A program made the position numbers and the translations under genes. Source: Cryptomeria japonica (Eukaryota; Streptophyta; Pinopsida; Cupressales; Cupressaceae). Taken from it: a DNA stretch of 64,000 nt. Below the pieces are notes generated by a model. The model ran no database searches, was not told the origin of the DNA, and saw nothing but the letters and a program-made list of their open reading frames with translations. Location of the stretch: assembly GCF_030272615.1 (NCBI RefSeq), contig NC_081406.1, forward strand, positions 143,647,041 through 143,711,040. Direction: 5' to 3'. Shown here in pieces: positions 45,001 through 58,700 of this stretch (position 1 is the stretch's first letter; each line of letters starts with the position of its first letter).

Positions 45001-47140
45001 GTTGAAAAATTATTGGAAATAGTTCAATTTCTAATCCAATGATAACAATGATCATATTTAAGCCTTATACTATAACCAATGTGTTGGCAATATGCAAGAA
45101 TTGATTATGTGTTGTCATTGATGTCAACACTACTTCGGTTGGTTGTTGACTTGTTCTGGTTGGACATGGTTTTGGCAGAGGTTATCAGAGATTCCACTTC
45201 GATATGTCAAAATGTTGGATTCGGTTTTGGAAGGATATTCATGATGATTATATGTATATCATATTCAGTTGGTTTGTGATTTGGTGCTCCGAAAGCTATT
45301 GATTATGTTCTAGACTGTCGGTTGATGTTCTTGGTCTTGGTTGATGATATGGTTAAGTGGTTTTGATCTGACTTATAGAAATGGTTCTTAACATGATAAA
45401 GGTGTTCTTGATCATGTCCCAATTGTTTGGTGGCTTCACATCAGCTAGCGTGAAGATGTGGTGATCCTATTTGGATTCTACAAGGTATTCTATGTTATTG
45501 ATATTGAGGGTTTTTCCCGATTAGTTTAACATGTTGTGATTATTCTTGGTGTGATTTCCAGTGGATATAATTGTTTGGGAATTTGAATTAGGTCCAGGCT
45601 ATGTAATGCAAATCATAATATTGGCCTGGTGGTCAATCTTTGTATCATGTGATGTAATTTTTGAGTTGAGGGTTGAGGGTTTAGCCTACCTTGTTATCAA
45701 GGTTGATGATTTGTATATATAGGTGATATGCTTATGTAATTTTGGTATCGAGATACTATCTACATTATCAAAGAGGTAAATGTGCGAACAAGGATAAATC
45801 ATTTAGCGAACTGTTGTGGAGAGTTTGGTGTTGCAGGGCAGACAACTATGCTTAATTGAAACTGTAACCAAGCATTAGGAGATTCTATTTTCACAATTTA
45901 TTTCCTCTGGATTGTAGTCCAATGATTATGCAAGTTAGTGAGACTTCTCGTTTGTGTTGAGGAGTGTCCTCTAGGCTGTTGGTCTGATTGCAAGTGCAAT
46001 CCCCATTGTAATATTTTCACATTCTGTTGCAGAAGTATTATCTGATTGTGGGTAGGGTTTCCCACCATGGTTTTTACCTTCAACGGGTTTTCCACATCAA
46101 AATATTGGTGTTATGTGTTGTGTATTTTCATTCTTTATCTTTCACTGTGTTGTCTTCATTCTGCTTTGGTAGAAGGTTTATAATTTGGAATAATTGTTTA
46201 ACTTGTGGAAAACTAATTCAGCCCCCCCTCTCAGTTTTCCTCCAGTTCATTCTAACACAATGAAGATCTATGATTGTGTACAAATTTGAGAAATTAAGTT
46301 TCCTTAATCTAAAAACCATCAAAATATTCATCTTCTCTTTCATGCCTAAAATAACCACTTTAACATGATTAATAAACCTCTCTTATATTAACAAAAAAAT
46401 TATAGAGATGAACAATACTTCACCATAATATAATAGCGACCAAAAAGAAAAAATAAACAACATAAGAAGAACATCTCACAACACAAGATTTATGTGGAGA
46501 AGCCCTTGTAGGAAAAAAAATTCTAAGAAGAGAGGCCAAGTATGTATTATCTATGATAAAAATATTACCATACATTCACTTCCATTCCTCCTTATTTTTA
46601 TTTAATCTAACAACACTTTGCTACTTATCTAACCTATAAAAAGTCATTACATTCTACTAACCCAAGGCAACCTTTATAGAAGATTTGGTGTTATTAATTT
46701 ACTATAGATTCCAAAAATAAGAGGAAAACACCACCTCCACTTAGTGGATAGCCTATAAACTTAGTAAAAAGTAATAAAGCTTCACATGGCCTACCCATGG
46801 GTAATTAGAAATGGTAAAACCCAATCCTCCATAACTCCCCAAAATCTCTTATGGCTCAATCCCAGAACATGCAAACATGGGTGCCCAACTTAGGATAGCA
46901 TGCAAATGAAATATTTCAACATGCATAGACATGGAAGTCTAGGTGGTCTCTACCCAAAAAGTAAATTCTTGAAGGAATATTGTCCTAGAAGGCTCTGTAA
47001 TGACTACTAAAAAGTGTCCACCTATATGGAATACAATTGAATTTTTTTTTATAGGAAATAACTATCAAATATGTTGACTCTCATGTCCCCTAGAACACTT
47101 TCCAAGTAATTTGGAGACTCATGGGATGATATAGGAATGC
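45000..47140 (-). repeat. Antisense copia-type LTR, itself interrupted
   Basis: The stretch between RNase H and the following 'DFIQSCTFVIK' block carries, on the minus strand, the U5 block CTACAAGGGCTTCTCCACATAAATCTTGTG (46479-46508), typical of plant copia LTRs, and ends CAACA on that strand at 45000. It is split by the sense solo LTR at 45082-46257. The right border near 47140 is approximate, and I find no clean target duplication. Confidence 0.45.
45082..46257 (+). repeat. Solo copia LTR (1176 bp) with TSD caatg
   Basis: It runs from TGTTGGCAATATGC to TTCATTCTAACA and is flanked on both sides by CAATG (45077-45081 and 46258-46262). It has the U5 block GGTTTCCCACCATGGTTTTT...CCACATCAAAATATTGG and a C-tract before CTCTCAGTTTTCC. 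There is no internal element sequence, so it is the product of LTR-LTR recombination. Confidence 0.9.
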
Positions 47141-48510
47141 AAGCTTAATTTGACCTATGTTAATAGATTTCATTCAAAGTTGTACATTTGTAATAAAACA
47201 ACAGAGTGGAAAATCAAACAAGGTTGTAGGTGTGTTGAGTAGGAGGAAACTACTGATATATATGAAGATAGTTGTAATGGGTTTTTATGAGCTGGAACAC
47301 TTGTATGAGAATGACCTTGATTTTATAGAATCTTGGAAAGCAAGTAGAGAATTGGTAATGACCAAGAAAAAATAAGTGGTTGGATTATTGGCTTCAATAT
47401 GATATATTATTCATGTAGGGAACAAATTGTGCATACACAAGAGTTTGATGTGATATAACTTGATTGAGGATAAACATAGTGGTAGACTAGTAGGACACTT
47501 TAGTATTGATAAGACAACATCTTTTGTGAGTGGACATTACTTTGAGCCTCAAATATATAAGGATATAAGGAAATTTATTCAATGATGTATAACCTTTCAA
47601 GTTGCAAAAGGAAGTAGTTAGAATATTGAAATGTACCAACCTTTAACTATACAAAAGAGACCTTGGGAGGATATCAGTATGGATTTTCCATATTGGGATT
47701 AACGAATACACAAACGAGACATGTATACATATTTTTTCAATAGTGGATTAATTTTTTAAGATGACATTTAATTTCTTGTAAGAAGACACATGATGCTATA
47801 CATATTATTAACTTAATTTTCAAGGAGATCATGAGATTGCATGGTTTACCAAATACTATCATTTTAGACAAGGATACCAAGTTCACCATATATTATTGGA
47901 GGATACTATTAAAGAAGATGAAGATAGACCTAAATTTTAGTTTGACATTTCACTCACATACTAATGGAAAAATAGAGGTAGTAAATAGTATTTTGGTTAA
48001 CTGTTGAGATGTCTAGTACAAGATGAGTTGGGAAATTGGGACATAATCCTATCACAGGTCAAGTTTGCATACAATAACTCAATAAATAGGAGTGTAGGGA
48101 GAAAACCATTTGATATTGTGATCAAATTGTATCCTAGGGGATTTTTAGATACTAAATCTAAAATGAGCGTGGAAGTAGAGGAATTTGTAGGCTACATGGA
48201 AACATTGCATAGCCAAGTCAATGAGAATTTGAAGACAATGAACAATAGATGTATGGGTCAAGAAGATGAGAGGAAGAGACACAAAGAATTGGTAGTTAGG
48301 GATGAAGTTGTGGTGTATCTCAGTACGGAAATATTTTTAGACGTAGAAGCATACAACAAGTTGAAGATAAAAAAATTTGGCCCATGCAAATTTTTTAGAA
48401 AGTTCAACTAAAGGAATGATCATAAATTGGAGCTACCAAAGGGATTTGACATATTATCCATATCCAACATTGCATGTTTTCATTAGTATCATGGAGGTTA
48501 GTCAAGACAA
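47141..48510 (+). pseudogene. pol: Ty3 RNase H end, integrase and C-terminal domain
   Basis: It contains 'DFIQSCTFVIKQQSGKSNKV' (connection to integrase), a decayed HHCC with 'GHFSIDKTT' near 47500, 'WEDISMDFPY' (first catalytic Asp), and an open stretch at 48004-48411 with 'FAYNNSINRSVGRKPFDI' (integrase end) and 'VVVYLSTEIF.....YNKLKIKKFGPCK' (GPY/F module). Stops and frameshifts are frequent. Confidence 0.75.
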
Positions 48511-49979
48511 GGCAATACATATTTGTTTTTAAGGAGAAACTATAATAGCAACAACAAGACTAGATTGAGGAGATTTTGGATAGCAAGGTGGGGCACAATG
48601 CTAGAAACTGATAGTATATGGAACACCTAGTGAAGTGGAGAGGAAGACTGGTAAAAGACACAACATGGATCTCACAAGAAAAAATGGAGTGTCTTGGATT
48701 TTGCCTTTAACCAAAAAAGTGTGGGACTCACTTTTCAAATAACCCCGAGTGTTTGATGTAGGAGTATCCCAAAAAACCTTACCAAGATTCACCACATTAT
48801 GTCCATTTAGCTTGTGACAATAAAAAAGAATCAAAGACAACACACAAACACACACAAAACATATTCATGTTTCAAGGTATTTGGATCAGTTTCCATATAA
48901 GATATTACTAACATAGCCAAAAGAACAAAGTTCATCACGTGACATGTGAAAAATCCTTCTATACCTTACAACTTCAAGTTTGACACGCTACAATGAGGAT
49001 TGAGATCAGGGAGGCCTTAAAAAGATCATTAATTCTTGGAGCTTTTCCATTGGGATTAAGCTAACCTACATGTTTCATAAAGCATTGAGTGTTGGGTTAC
49101 CTTGTGATTCACGTGATTCAAAAGATTATAATTCCCTTGAGAGGGTTGAATTGGGAGTAATAAATTAAGGATTTAGTAGCTAGAGTCATATTCTAAATTT
49201 TTAATATTTGCATCTAAGTTTGTAAAAATCCTATGATGGTTTGTGAGACAATTTGTAATATGCATGTAGCATAAAAATAATAATTATGTAATTATTATAT
49301 TATTTGAATCAATAAGAATCTATGCTCTCTTAATGATATTTTTTGTTATGTCAAGTTTAGGTTACAGAGTTGGATAGTCATATCATTGGACCCTCCATTT
49401 ATGATTGCATCACCTAAAATCACAAGTCTTATCCACGTTAGTAAATTGGTCCATAGTTTCCTTACCTAGTCAAAAGTTTGAGATTTTTGTTAGTATTAGG
49501 TGACATTAACCTTGTAATCCTATCTCATTTTCATGTGTCTCCATGTTCCTTGGATTGGGTTGGATGCCTAGAAACATGAGCTACCAAAATATTTAATATT
49601 TAATTATTTGAAGATATTATAATTGCATTAATAAAGGTGGACACATTTTTGGTGATGGTATCAAGACATATTGAGGTAATATTCCTAGTAGGGGTCAATT
49701 TATTGGGTAGCGACCATAAAGATTTATATTTCTATGCATGCTAATATATGTTATTTGCATGCTACCCAAAATTGGACTCCCAAGTTTGCATTATTTTGGG
49801 TTTGAGCTATCGAAATAACTAGAGAGTAATAGAGAACCCGAGATTGACCAGTTTTGGTTAGTTGTGGCTTATGCACCCATGCGAAGGCCATACGAACATC
49901 AAATTATTTTTACTATGTTTATATGTCTATATGTTGTCCAATAAGGGAGGCATGGGTTTTTCTAGGTTTTTTTAACTTG
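48511..49979. other. Intergenic stretch, unassigned
   Basis: No gene is seen on either strand. It may include the 3' UTR and LTR remains of the Ty3 relic, but no paired LTR is visible. Confidence 0.4.
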
Positions 49980-51662
49980 TTTTGGGATTCGTGTAAGTGT
50001 AATTAAGGTGTTTTACCTTGGATATTCTTCACCCAGGTCCTAATTACATGTCACTTATGCTTTCTTAGGAACCACATAGAAGCTTTTAGGAGCATTCCCA
50101 CTTTAGGTGGTGTTATCATTATATCACATTCCACTTTATGTCATGTCTCCACCTTTTGTGGCTTTATCACATTATCACATCCACCTTCTATGGTTTCACG
50201 TTTCCACCTTACGTGGGTGATCCACCTTTAGTGGTGTTATCACACTATCACTTTTCCACTTTAGGTGGGATGATAGCTTTTCATGTCAGTTATCATGTCA
50301 TAACTTGTCATAATCTTATGCCATCTTATGTTCTCACCTTGGCTATATAATCAAGGGGTCTTTATTCTAAATTCATGTCAATGATTGCAATTCATTCCAA
50401 TTGATTCTACCAATTCTATTGTAACCATTGATAGGAATATAGTTTATTATTTCCACATTCTATCTCTCTTGTTATTGTTCTTTCCATGTTACGCCTCTAG
50501 ATTTCAAGTGGCTACCTTATGTAGTGTCCTAAAATTGCTCCCTTTGCAATTTTGATCGCATTTGGGGCCCTCACCTTAGTGTTCTCATCCCTGTGCTCGA
50601 TAAGGACCTATTTATACCCATATCATGCAATAATGGCATCAATATCACATTTTACCTTGTTTGGACTCCTTGTCTTGGCCCTAAAGTATGGTGGAACCAA
50701 GGTGTGGCACCTTGGTCCTCACCACCATGGTCCTCCTCAATTGGGCCCTAATTTAAACCATTGGCCCTATCTCAAATTTGAGTAGGAAACCTTTCCCCGT
50801 GTCATCCTATATCAGAAAATTAACATGTTTGACAACAAGCAAGTATATAAGGAGGCTTTCCCCTCTCATTTGAACATAAGACATTTATTGAGATAATTAT
50901 AGTCAAGCAATGAAGCATTGAAGTATTCATCATCAAGCATTTTTAGAGGTCTCCAAGGTTGCTTATTCTTCATTCATCAATTGTGGAGAATCATTACATC
51001 ATTCATTTGCAAGTATGTGTGTGACTAGGGTTTTGTCATATTCATGTCATTTCATACAACATATGTGATTACATTCAAGAAGAAAAGCATCATCATCATT
51101 CATTGTAGATTTGAGGTATATCTTTCCATCAATTATTCAAGTATTTATGATATTTCATTCAAGCTTGATTCCAAATTGGGGTTTGACTTAAGCAAACTCC
51201 TATTCCCAACCTTTTTCTCCTTCTTTTTGTGTATAGGAAATAGGTACAGAGTTGTACTCTTCAGAATAAGCTTCATTTGAAGAGATGAATCAACCCTTTT
51301 CAATGCCCAGAAAGTTCAGAGAACCGTGGTGCCACATCTTGATCTTGACTTTTTAGGAGCTTTTTTGAGGGTCAAATCGACTTGTCTTATACTACTCAAT
51401 TCCAGGTGCCTAGCTCGATACCGCATCTGTAGCTCATTGTTTTGTCAATTTTACCTTCATTTTTCAGCACTTTACCTATTTCATCATTTCAACTTACAAA
51501 AGAGAAAATTAAAATTAATCTAATCCATTTAGTATTCAATCCTTATCCAATTTGTGACTTAATCTAGTGGATTCCCTATCCTCTTTTGAATGTAATGTCC
51601 CTAAGTGAAAAACTAGTGGTTTTCATTCTTTTGGGTGGAAACCCTAATTTTTATACATTACA
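49980..51662 (+). repeat. Probable LTR of the right-hand Ty3 element
   Basis: The end is supported: TTATACATTACA is followed by TTTTGGTGAACCCAACACC, a primer-site-like start. A TATA box (AAGTATATAAGGAGG at 50841) is followed by leader-like sequence. 50098-50262 carries a cluster of CCACCTT/AAGTGG-type palindromes. The start is not resolved, because the partner LTR lies outside the window. Confidence 0.5.
50844..50850 (+). promoter_or_regulatory. TATA box in LTR
   Basis: TATATAAGGAGGC lies about 820 bp before the LTR end, in a CT-flanked context like plant LTR promoters. Confidence 0.4.
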
Positions 51663-51681
51663 TTTTGGTGAACCCAACACC
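51663..51681 (+). other. Candidate primer-binding site TTTTGGTGAACCCAACACC
   Basis: TGGTGAACCCAACACC begins two to three bases after the LTR-like end. It starts with TGG as primer sites do. I could not name the matching tRNA from memory. Confidence 0.4.
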
Positions 51682-52320
51682 TTACACCTTTAATTCTGAT
51701 TTTTGTTCTCAGATTTGAGTGTATGCAATTTAAAATTCAACTTTCATTTATAATTTTAATTTCCTTGAAAATTTTAAAAATTTAGAGGTTAAATTCAACA
51801 AAACTCTAAGTTTTAAATTCAAAATTGAGCTTGTGAGTTGCTTAAATTGGATTAATTATTTCATATATGAGTATTTTTCAATTTCAAAATTCAAATTTTA
51901 AAAATTAATTGGTTAATTTTCAAAACCTTTTTTTTTTTAAAATTGAGCTCGTGGGTTGTTTAAATTTTGAATTCCCTTTCTCATAATTGTTTCAAATTTA
52001 AAATTGCAAACTTGGATCAAATTTCAAATTTAAATTTTAAAATTAATGGTTAATTAAAAGAGCCCTTATTTTTAAATTTCAATTAACCTTATGCATTTCC
52101 CAATTTTTCATTAATTATTTCCAAATTTCAACATTGGATCTAATTTTAAATTAAGAGGTTCTTTTTACAAAGTCCTAATTTTCAATTTAAATTTCTAGTG
52201 GAAAATTTTAAAATTAAGTGTTTAATTAAAAGAGCCCTAATTTTTATATTTAAAATTGATTATTTCAATTCCCAAATTTCAACATTTCAAATTTAAATTT
52301 TAAAATTAAGAGATTATTTT
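51682..52320 (+). other. Ty3 element leader, left part
   Basis: AT-rich non-coding leader built from diverged copies of a short unit resembling TTTAAATTTTAAAATTAAGAGGTT(A/C)TTTTTACAAAG. It continues after the LINE at 61928-62413, where the same unit recurs. Confidence 0.55.
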
Positions 52321-52338
52321 TTTTTTAATTTTTTTTAA

Positions 52339-53622
52339 TCGGTAAAAGGCCGAAGCTAGAGAAATTTTATTAATTTTAGAAGTTAATAATTACATCTCCA
52401 TTCAATGTGGGCACCGATAGGAAAGAATGGAGGGAAGAAAACCTCTGATCTAGCCCAGATCCATTAATGGATAAAAAATCTAATCTAATGCTACAATCAG
52501 CTAATAATAAAGTACAAGATGCATGAAACCCTGGATAATTCACATCCAGGTTATGCTATTTGAAAGATTTTTTAATATCCATCCTAGATTTCCTATGCAC
52601 TGTAATCCAATCCTTCCCTGTTTAGATTTCCTTGTTAATGATTTCCAAAACCAGATGGATTACCAACACCAGCCCTATAAAATCACATCTTAAGAGTTTG
52701 GGAGGGTGAAATCTAGTAGTCCCAGTTGGCTAGGTTAAAGAGTGGATCCATAATGCCATCTTCTATCCTGAATTCTTTTTCTCTTTTCTTGCAAGATTTG
52801 AAACAACCCCATTCCACAGTTTTGCAAAAGAACCTTTTCACACCTTACAGTGAAGACCATTGTTAGTATGTCTAAAAAGCATTACATATCAAAATAAATT
52901 TGTCAACGGCTTGAATCATAACTCCTTATTTAACTATTATTGACAACTTCCCTCAGAGGTTATTGTACCCTTAATCATGTCAAGATAATCGAACTAATTG
53001 AAATCTCAGATATCTGCAAGAAACCTTCAGACCTGCCCTACAACAGAGTACTTCATGAATTGTTAGCCAATAAATAAACCCAAATCCAGGTTGCCAAGCC
53101 TTTTCCACTACAACCTCTACAACCACAAAACTTTAGTATTGAAAAGTACTGAAGTATAACTTTGAATCCGTAACACTGCCTGCATCTATATCATAATATA
53201 GGAATAACATAGCACTGCTCTAGGAGATATGGAATCTATTGCCAAAAAGATCTGAAAGTCACCTCACTCCTTACAGAAAATCTAATTCCTTTGATAATCA
53301 AAGACAAAATTCTTTCATAAAGTCTTAATAAAAAAATTCCTTCCAGAAAGTTTGCTTATTTGAGACATTAAAGAGAATTTAAAAAAAATAAAAGATCCCC
53401 TTAATATCAGAAACAAACAAAACTGAAAGCAGAAAGAAAAGAAAGAGGGGAGATATCCAGAATTCTACAAGAGAATTAACAAATAGTATCCTATCCATGC
53501 TTCACAGATCTCTTTTAGAAAATGAAACTAGAAGCGGTCAACCTCCTGAACTCTTGTCAAAACTTAAATCTTCATAAGAAAATAACATCTATGCTTTTGA
53601 GAAAAGGCCTGACAATAAATAT

Positions 53623-53686
<64 letters not shown>

Positions 53687-54011
53687 GTATATATTTAAGA
53701 ATATAAAAGATGAGAGCAATGATTCATCATACATAGCTGAGAACTAAAAATACTTTAGGAAGCTAAGATTTTAGACATAATCAGTTAAACCCATAAGTAG
53801 AATCCATAAAATCACACAAAGATTCAGAAGAATCCTTTTAGGGAAAAGCATCGAACTAAAGGTAGAAAAAGCACATCTAAAGCTAGAGCATATATTAATC
53901 TAAACATCCACAAGTCTTTAAAAGATAAAGTCTGAAATAAAGTGAAAGTTTTACTGTAAACCTTTAAGTGTCAAAAAGTGACGTTAAGATAAACCTGAGA
54001 CAAAAATCCAT
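52339..54011 (-). other. LINE 3' UTR region with (CA)n
   Basis: No gene is seen. It contains a CA/AC microsatellite at 53621-53684 and ends with the hairpin and A-tail. Confidence 0.55.
53621..53684. repeat. (AC)n microsatellite, about 62 bp
   Basis: An uninterrupted CA repeat on the plus strand after ATATG. Confidence 0.95.
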
Positions 54012-54695
54012 CTATCTTGCCCAAAATCTCCTCGTCTGCTCTTTTGTTACCTTCTCTCCTGAGCTAGCCATATAATTATCTGGGCTAGATATGGGGGTGG
54101 GAGGGATGTCCATATCATCAAGGACCACTTCAATGTTTTTAGCTTCAAGATAGTTGGCCAGACACCTGTTACATGTCACTTTTCTAACATGCAAAAGCCA
54201 CATGAGAAAGAAAAAATTCCTTCGCCTAGTCGGATTATAGGCCTCAAAGGCGTCCATATCTTCAATTTCCATGATTGGAAATCTAGGCACCCGATTATTC
54301 ATCTGAATGAATATATCATGATCACAAGGCTTTGGTACAGTTAACTCCTCATCAATATTGACAACCACCCACTCAAGTTCACCCAACAATTCTTTCTTGA
54401 AGATACTTCTACAAAATTTTATCACCACATCCCTGTCCTTCTCATAATACATAGCCACCGCTAAGAACATAGCAGCAATATCCGAATTAGCCCTAGTATA
54501 GTCTGCATTCAAGATATATTCTTCCCCAAGAATTTTCATGACCACCTTGATGATCAAGACATTCGGGAAGACTAGAATGCCTTTCAATATTTCTTCCTTA
54601 ATTTCTCCTATAAAAGCCATTTGCCGCTTGAGTCCTATAAGCCTTAGTGGAGTATCCATAGGAGCTACAAGACTCTCAGATAACCAACTACTCAA
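54012..54695 (-). CDS. LINE ORF3, 227 aa, family unknown
   Basis: An intact frame about 1 kb past the ORF2 stop and 1.7 kb before the LINE 3' end. It is mostly helical and acidic, with 'LRLIGLKRQMAFIGEI', 'ANSDIAAMFLAVAMYYEKD', 'IFIQMNNRVPRFPI' and 'CNRCLANYLEAKN'. There is no zinc finger beyond that single CxxC, no transmembrane segment and no catalytic pattern I know. I see no convincing likeness to the extra ORF of the other LINE. It could be a third LINE gene, a captured host fragment, or part of an undetected insert. Its openness over 228 codons, while ORF2 beside it has frameshifts, is notable. Confidence 0.5.
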   Translation of the reverse strand: MSSWLSESLVAPMDTPLRLIGLKRQMAFIGEIKEEILKGILVFPNVLIIKVVMKILGEEYILNADYTRANSDIAAMFLAVAMYYEKDRDVVIKFCRSIFKKELLGELEWVVVNIDEELTVPKPCDHDIFIQMNNRVPRFPIMEIEDMDAFEAYNPTRRRNFFFLMWLLHVRKVTCNRCLANYLEAKNIEVVLDDMDIPPTPISSPDNYMASSGEKVTKEQTRRFWAR

Positions 54696-55715
<1,020 letters not shown>

Positions 55716-58700
55716 TTAACTTATGAACCGTCCATCACTTCCCGCATTAGCTAATTCATCCACCCTAGAGTTGCCTTATCTATAGATATGATTGAAGGCT
55801 ATTTTCTTGAAATCCTTGAGGAGGCTTGGAGATCTTGACAGGATCACATTTAGCTTCCAGTTAGGTAGAAAACCTTTTCTGAGGCTATTGATAATAATAG
55901 TCGAATCTCCTTTAATGGCGAGCTTGCTAATGCCCCTATTTTGACATAAGAGGATGCCTTCAACTAAGGCTAATATCTCTACTTTATTATTGGATTAAAA
56001 CCCTACAGGTTTGGCCAACTTAGCTAATTCCCTGCCAGCATCATCATGCAGACAACATCCAATCCCTACAGGACCTGGATTCCCACGAGAAGCTCCATCG
56101 AAGTTAAGATTTGCCCACCCTTTTTGGGGGACCTTCCATTTGCAAGCTTCTCTTAACTCCTTTTTTTTAGAATTGCTAACTCCTACAAAGGGAGGGATCT
56201 TTAGACCTAACCATTTACCTCTCATCTTCTCATCTTAGAATGTCATCTCTGAGAGATTGCTAGGAAATTTAGAAGTTCTGCTATTAAGAGTTTCTACTAC
56301 TGAGGCTTCAATTTTATTCACAAGTTGAAGCCAATCCAATTTTTTATGCTTAAAGAGTCTTCTATTACGTTCCTTCCAAAGTTCCCAAATAACCAAAGAT
56401 GGGGCCAGTTTCCATAGCCCTCCGAAGAGGGAGAACTGATGTAGAATGGGCCATGCTTGAAACATACCAAGAATGGAGTTAGGAAAGGATGAGCTCCATC
56501 CTAATTTGTTACATAACTAGAGCCAACAATTGGAGGCATAATTGCAATTGAGGAGGATATGATCCTTGTCCTTTTCTTCCTTTTCACATAAAGGGCATCT
56601 ACTAGGACCCTCAAAGCCCATTTTCCTAAATCTGTCCGTCGTTAGAATCTTGTTATGGAGAGAAAACCATGAAAACAATCTTGCCTTTGCCAAACACATC
56701 TTATCCCAACATAGAACTAAGGGGGCAGGAGTGCTTGTGGAAAGCTATTGACTAAGGAGGAGATTATAACCATCTTTTGTGGCATATTCCCCTGATTTTG
56801 ATCCATCCCAGACAAGAGTATCTGACCCCATGTTGAAAGTGACCATTCTCTTTTTAAGAGTGTCTTGGAGCAACTGTTTCTCCCTTTCTCGGATATCCAC
56901 ATGATCTAAAGATTTCCATTTCCAGCCCTTGGGTAGGTCCTCATCAATTGGCGATATGTAATCCTTAACATACCTACCCCATACAGATTCTAGCACTGCT
57001 CTAGATGACTCCAAATTAGCACTCTTATGAAGGGCCTTGAATCCTCTCCAAGAATCAATCCAAAAAAGGGCTTCTTCACTATTGCCCAAATTCCATGATA
57101 ATTTGTCTAAAATAATTTTCCTGCATTCCAGCATAAAATTCCAAATGTGTGAACCTCTTGGGGGAGATGAATCCCTAAAGAGGCTAGTATGGTCTCTACC
57201 TTGAAGATATTTGTGGTATAATATTTGATCCCACTTGAGGTGAGGATATTTGAACATTCTCCAAACTAATTTGGCCCCTAGAGCTCTTCTCTGATCCTTA
57301 ATGTTCTTAATCCTGATACCCCCTTCTGACTTTGGCCTACAAATCTTATCCCAGGCCATAAGGGAGATCTTTTTCTTCTCCTCATCCCCTTGCCAAAAGA
57401 AGGACCTAAGATGTCTATTCAATTTTTCCTTTTTGGACTAAGGGAAGTTAATACATGATAACTGATAGATGGGCATTAGAGCCAAAACCGATTTGACCAT
57501 AGTAGCTCTACCGCAGAGGATAGCCACTTGCCTTTCCAGGTTACTACCTTACTCCTAATCCTATCTATCACTAAATCCCACAAATTTGACAAACCATTAC
57601 CCTTATCTAGGGGAAGACCTAGATACCTGCAGGGGAGCCTTCCCATATTAAAATTCAAAATTCTACATATGTCATTTTGTAAGTAGACCTTAGTATTAAA
57701 AAACAAGACTTGAGATTTAGATGGATTAATTTCCTGTCCAGAAGCCTTAGAGTAAGAGTCTAGGATCTTCTTAAAAGCCTTTGCTTCTCCTAAATCAATA
57801 AGCCCATATAAAATAGTATCATCCACAAATTGTTGGTGCGTGGTAGGGTCTAGGTTGCTAGTAATTCTAATTATTGAAATCTGACTACTTTCCCTTGCTT
57901 TAGAGATCTCTCTTCCCAATGATTCTACCATAATGATGAAGAGAAAAGGGGATAAGGGATCTCCTTGTCTTAGACCCCTAGAAGAGCTAAAAAAGCCTCC
58001 AAGAGTTCCGTTGACTAACATTGAGAATTTAGGCATTGAGATGCATTCAAATATCAAGTTAATCCATGAAGAGGGGAATCCAAAGGCTTCTAAGCATTTG
58101 CACAAGAATCTCCAGTCCACCTTATCATAGGCTTTCCTAATGTCTAGTTTTAAGAGCATACTAGGGGTTCCATTCTTCTAAATAGAGTGAATGGCCTCCT
58201 GAGCTATAATAACCCCGTTATAAATGGACCTCTCAGGAACAAAACTTGTTTGTTCCTTGCTAATCAAAAGAGGAAGGAGTTTTTGAAGCCTATTAGCTAA
58301 TGTTTTAGTAAAAAGCTTATAGATGGTGTTACACAAGGCAATGGGTCTAAACTCATCAAAGTACTCAGGCTTTTCCTTCTTCAGGATAAGGGCCATAAAA
58401 GTGTTATTAATTTCTTTGAGGATATTACCTGAGTTCCTCATGCCTTCAAGAGCACCCATCACCTCCTCTCCTATGAAGGACCAACATTTCTGAAAAAAAC
58501 TAGTTGGAAAGCCATCCAGACTAGGGGATTTGTCCAGACTCATATGCATTAGAGCTGCTTCTACTTCTGCTAAAGAGAATTTTTCAATCAGATTATGGGT
58601 TTGATCCTTATGGAGTAATCTTGGAATACATTTTATAAACTTATCTTGGTTTGAGCAAAGATGGCTCCAGTCAGAGTTGAGAATATTGGAGAAAAAGTCT

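Larger units (their letters stand above)
42137..48510 (+). mobile_element. IFG7-like Ty3/gypsy relic with nested LTRs
   Basis: Decayed pol of a chromodomain-type Ty3 element, plus strand. It starts in the protease/RT linker ('LLGRPWQ.D', 'DGRKNSY', 'IPLEE') and runs through RT, RNase H and integrase to the C-terminal 'YNKLK.KKFGPCK' region. It is interrupted at 43093-44429 and about 45000-47140 by LTR insertions. No LTRs of its own are recognised, so its ends are approximate. The linker and C-terminal wording resemble conifer IFG7 elements, recalled and not aligned. Confidence 0.75.

Noticed and set aside
50138-51523. Short open frames of 65-78 codons within the right-hand LTR
   Set aside because: No domain, no mutual order, and they overlap U3/R features. 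The layout fits an LTR better.
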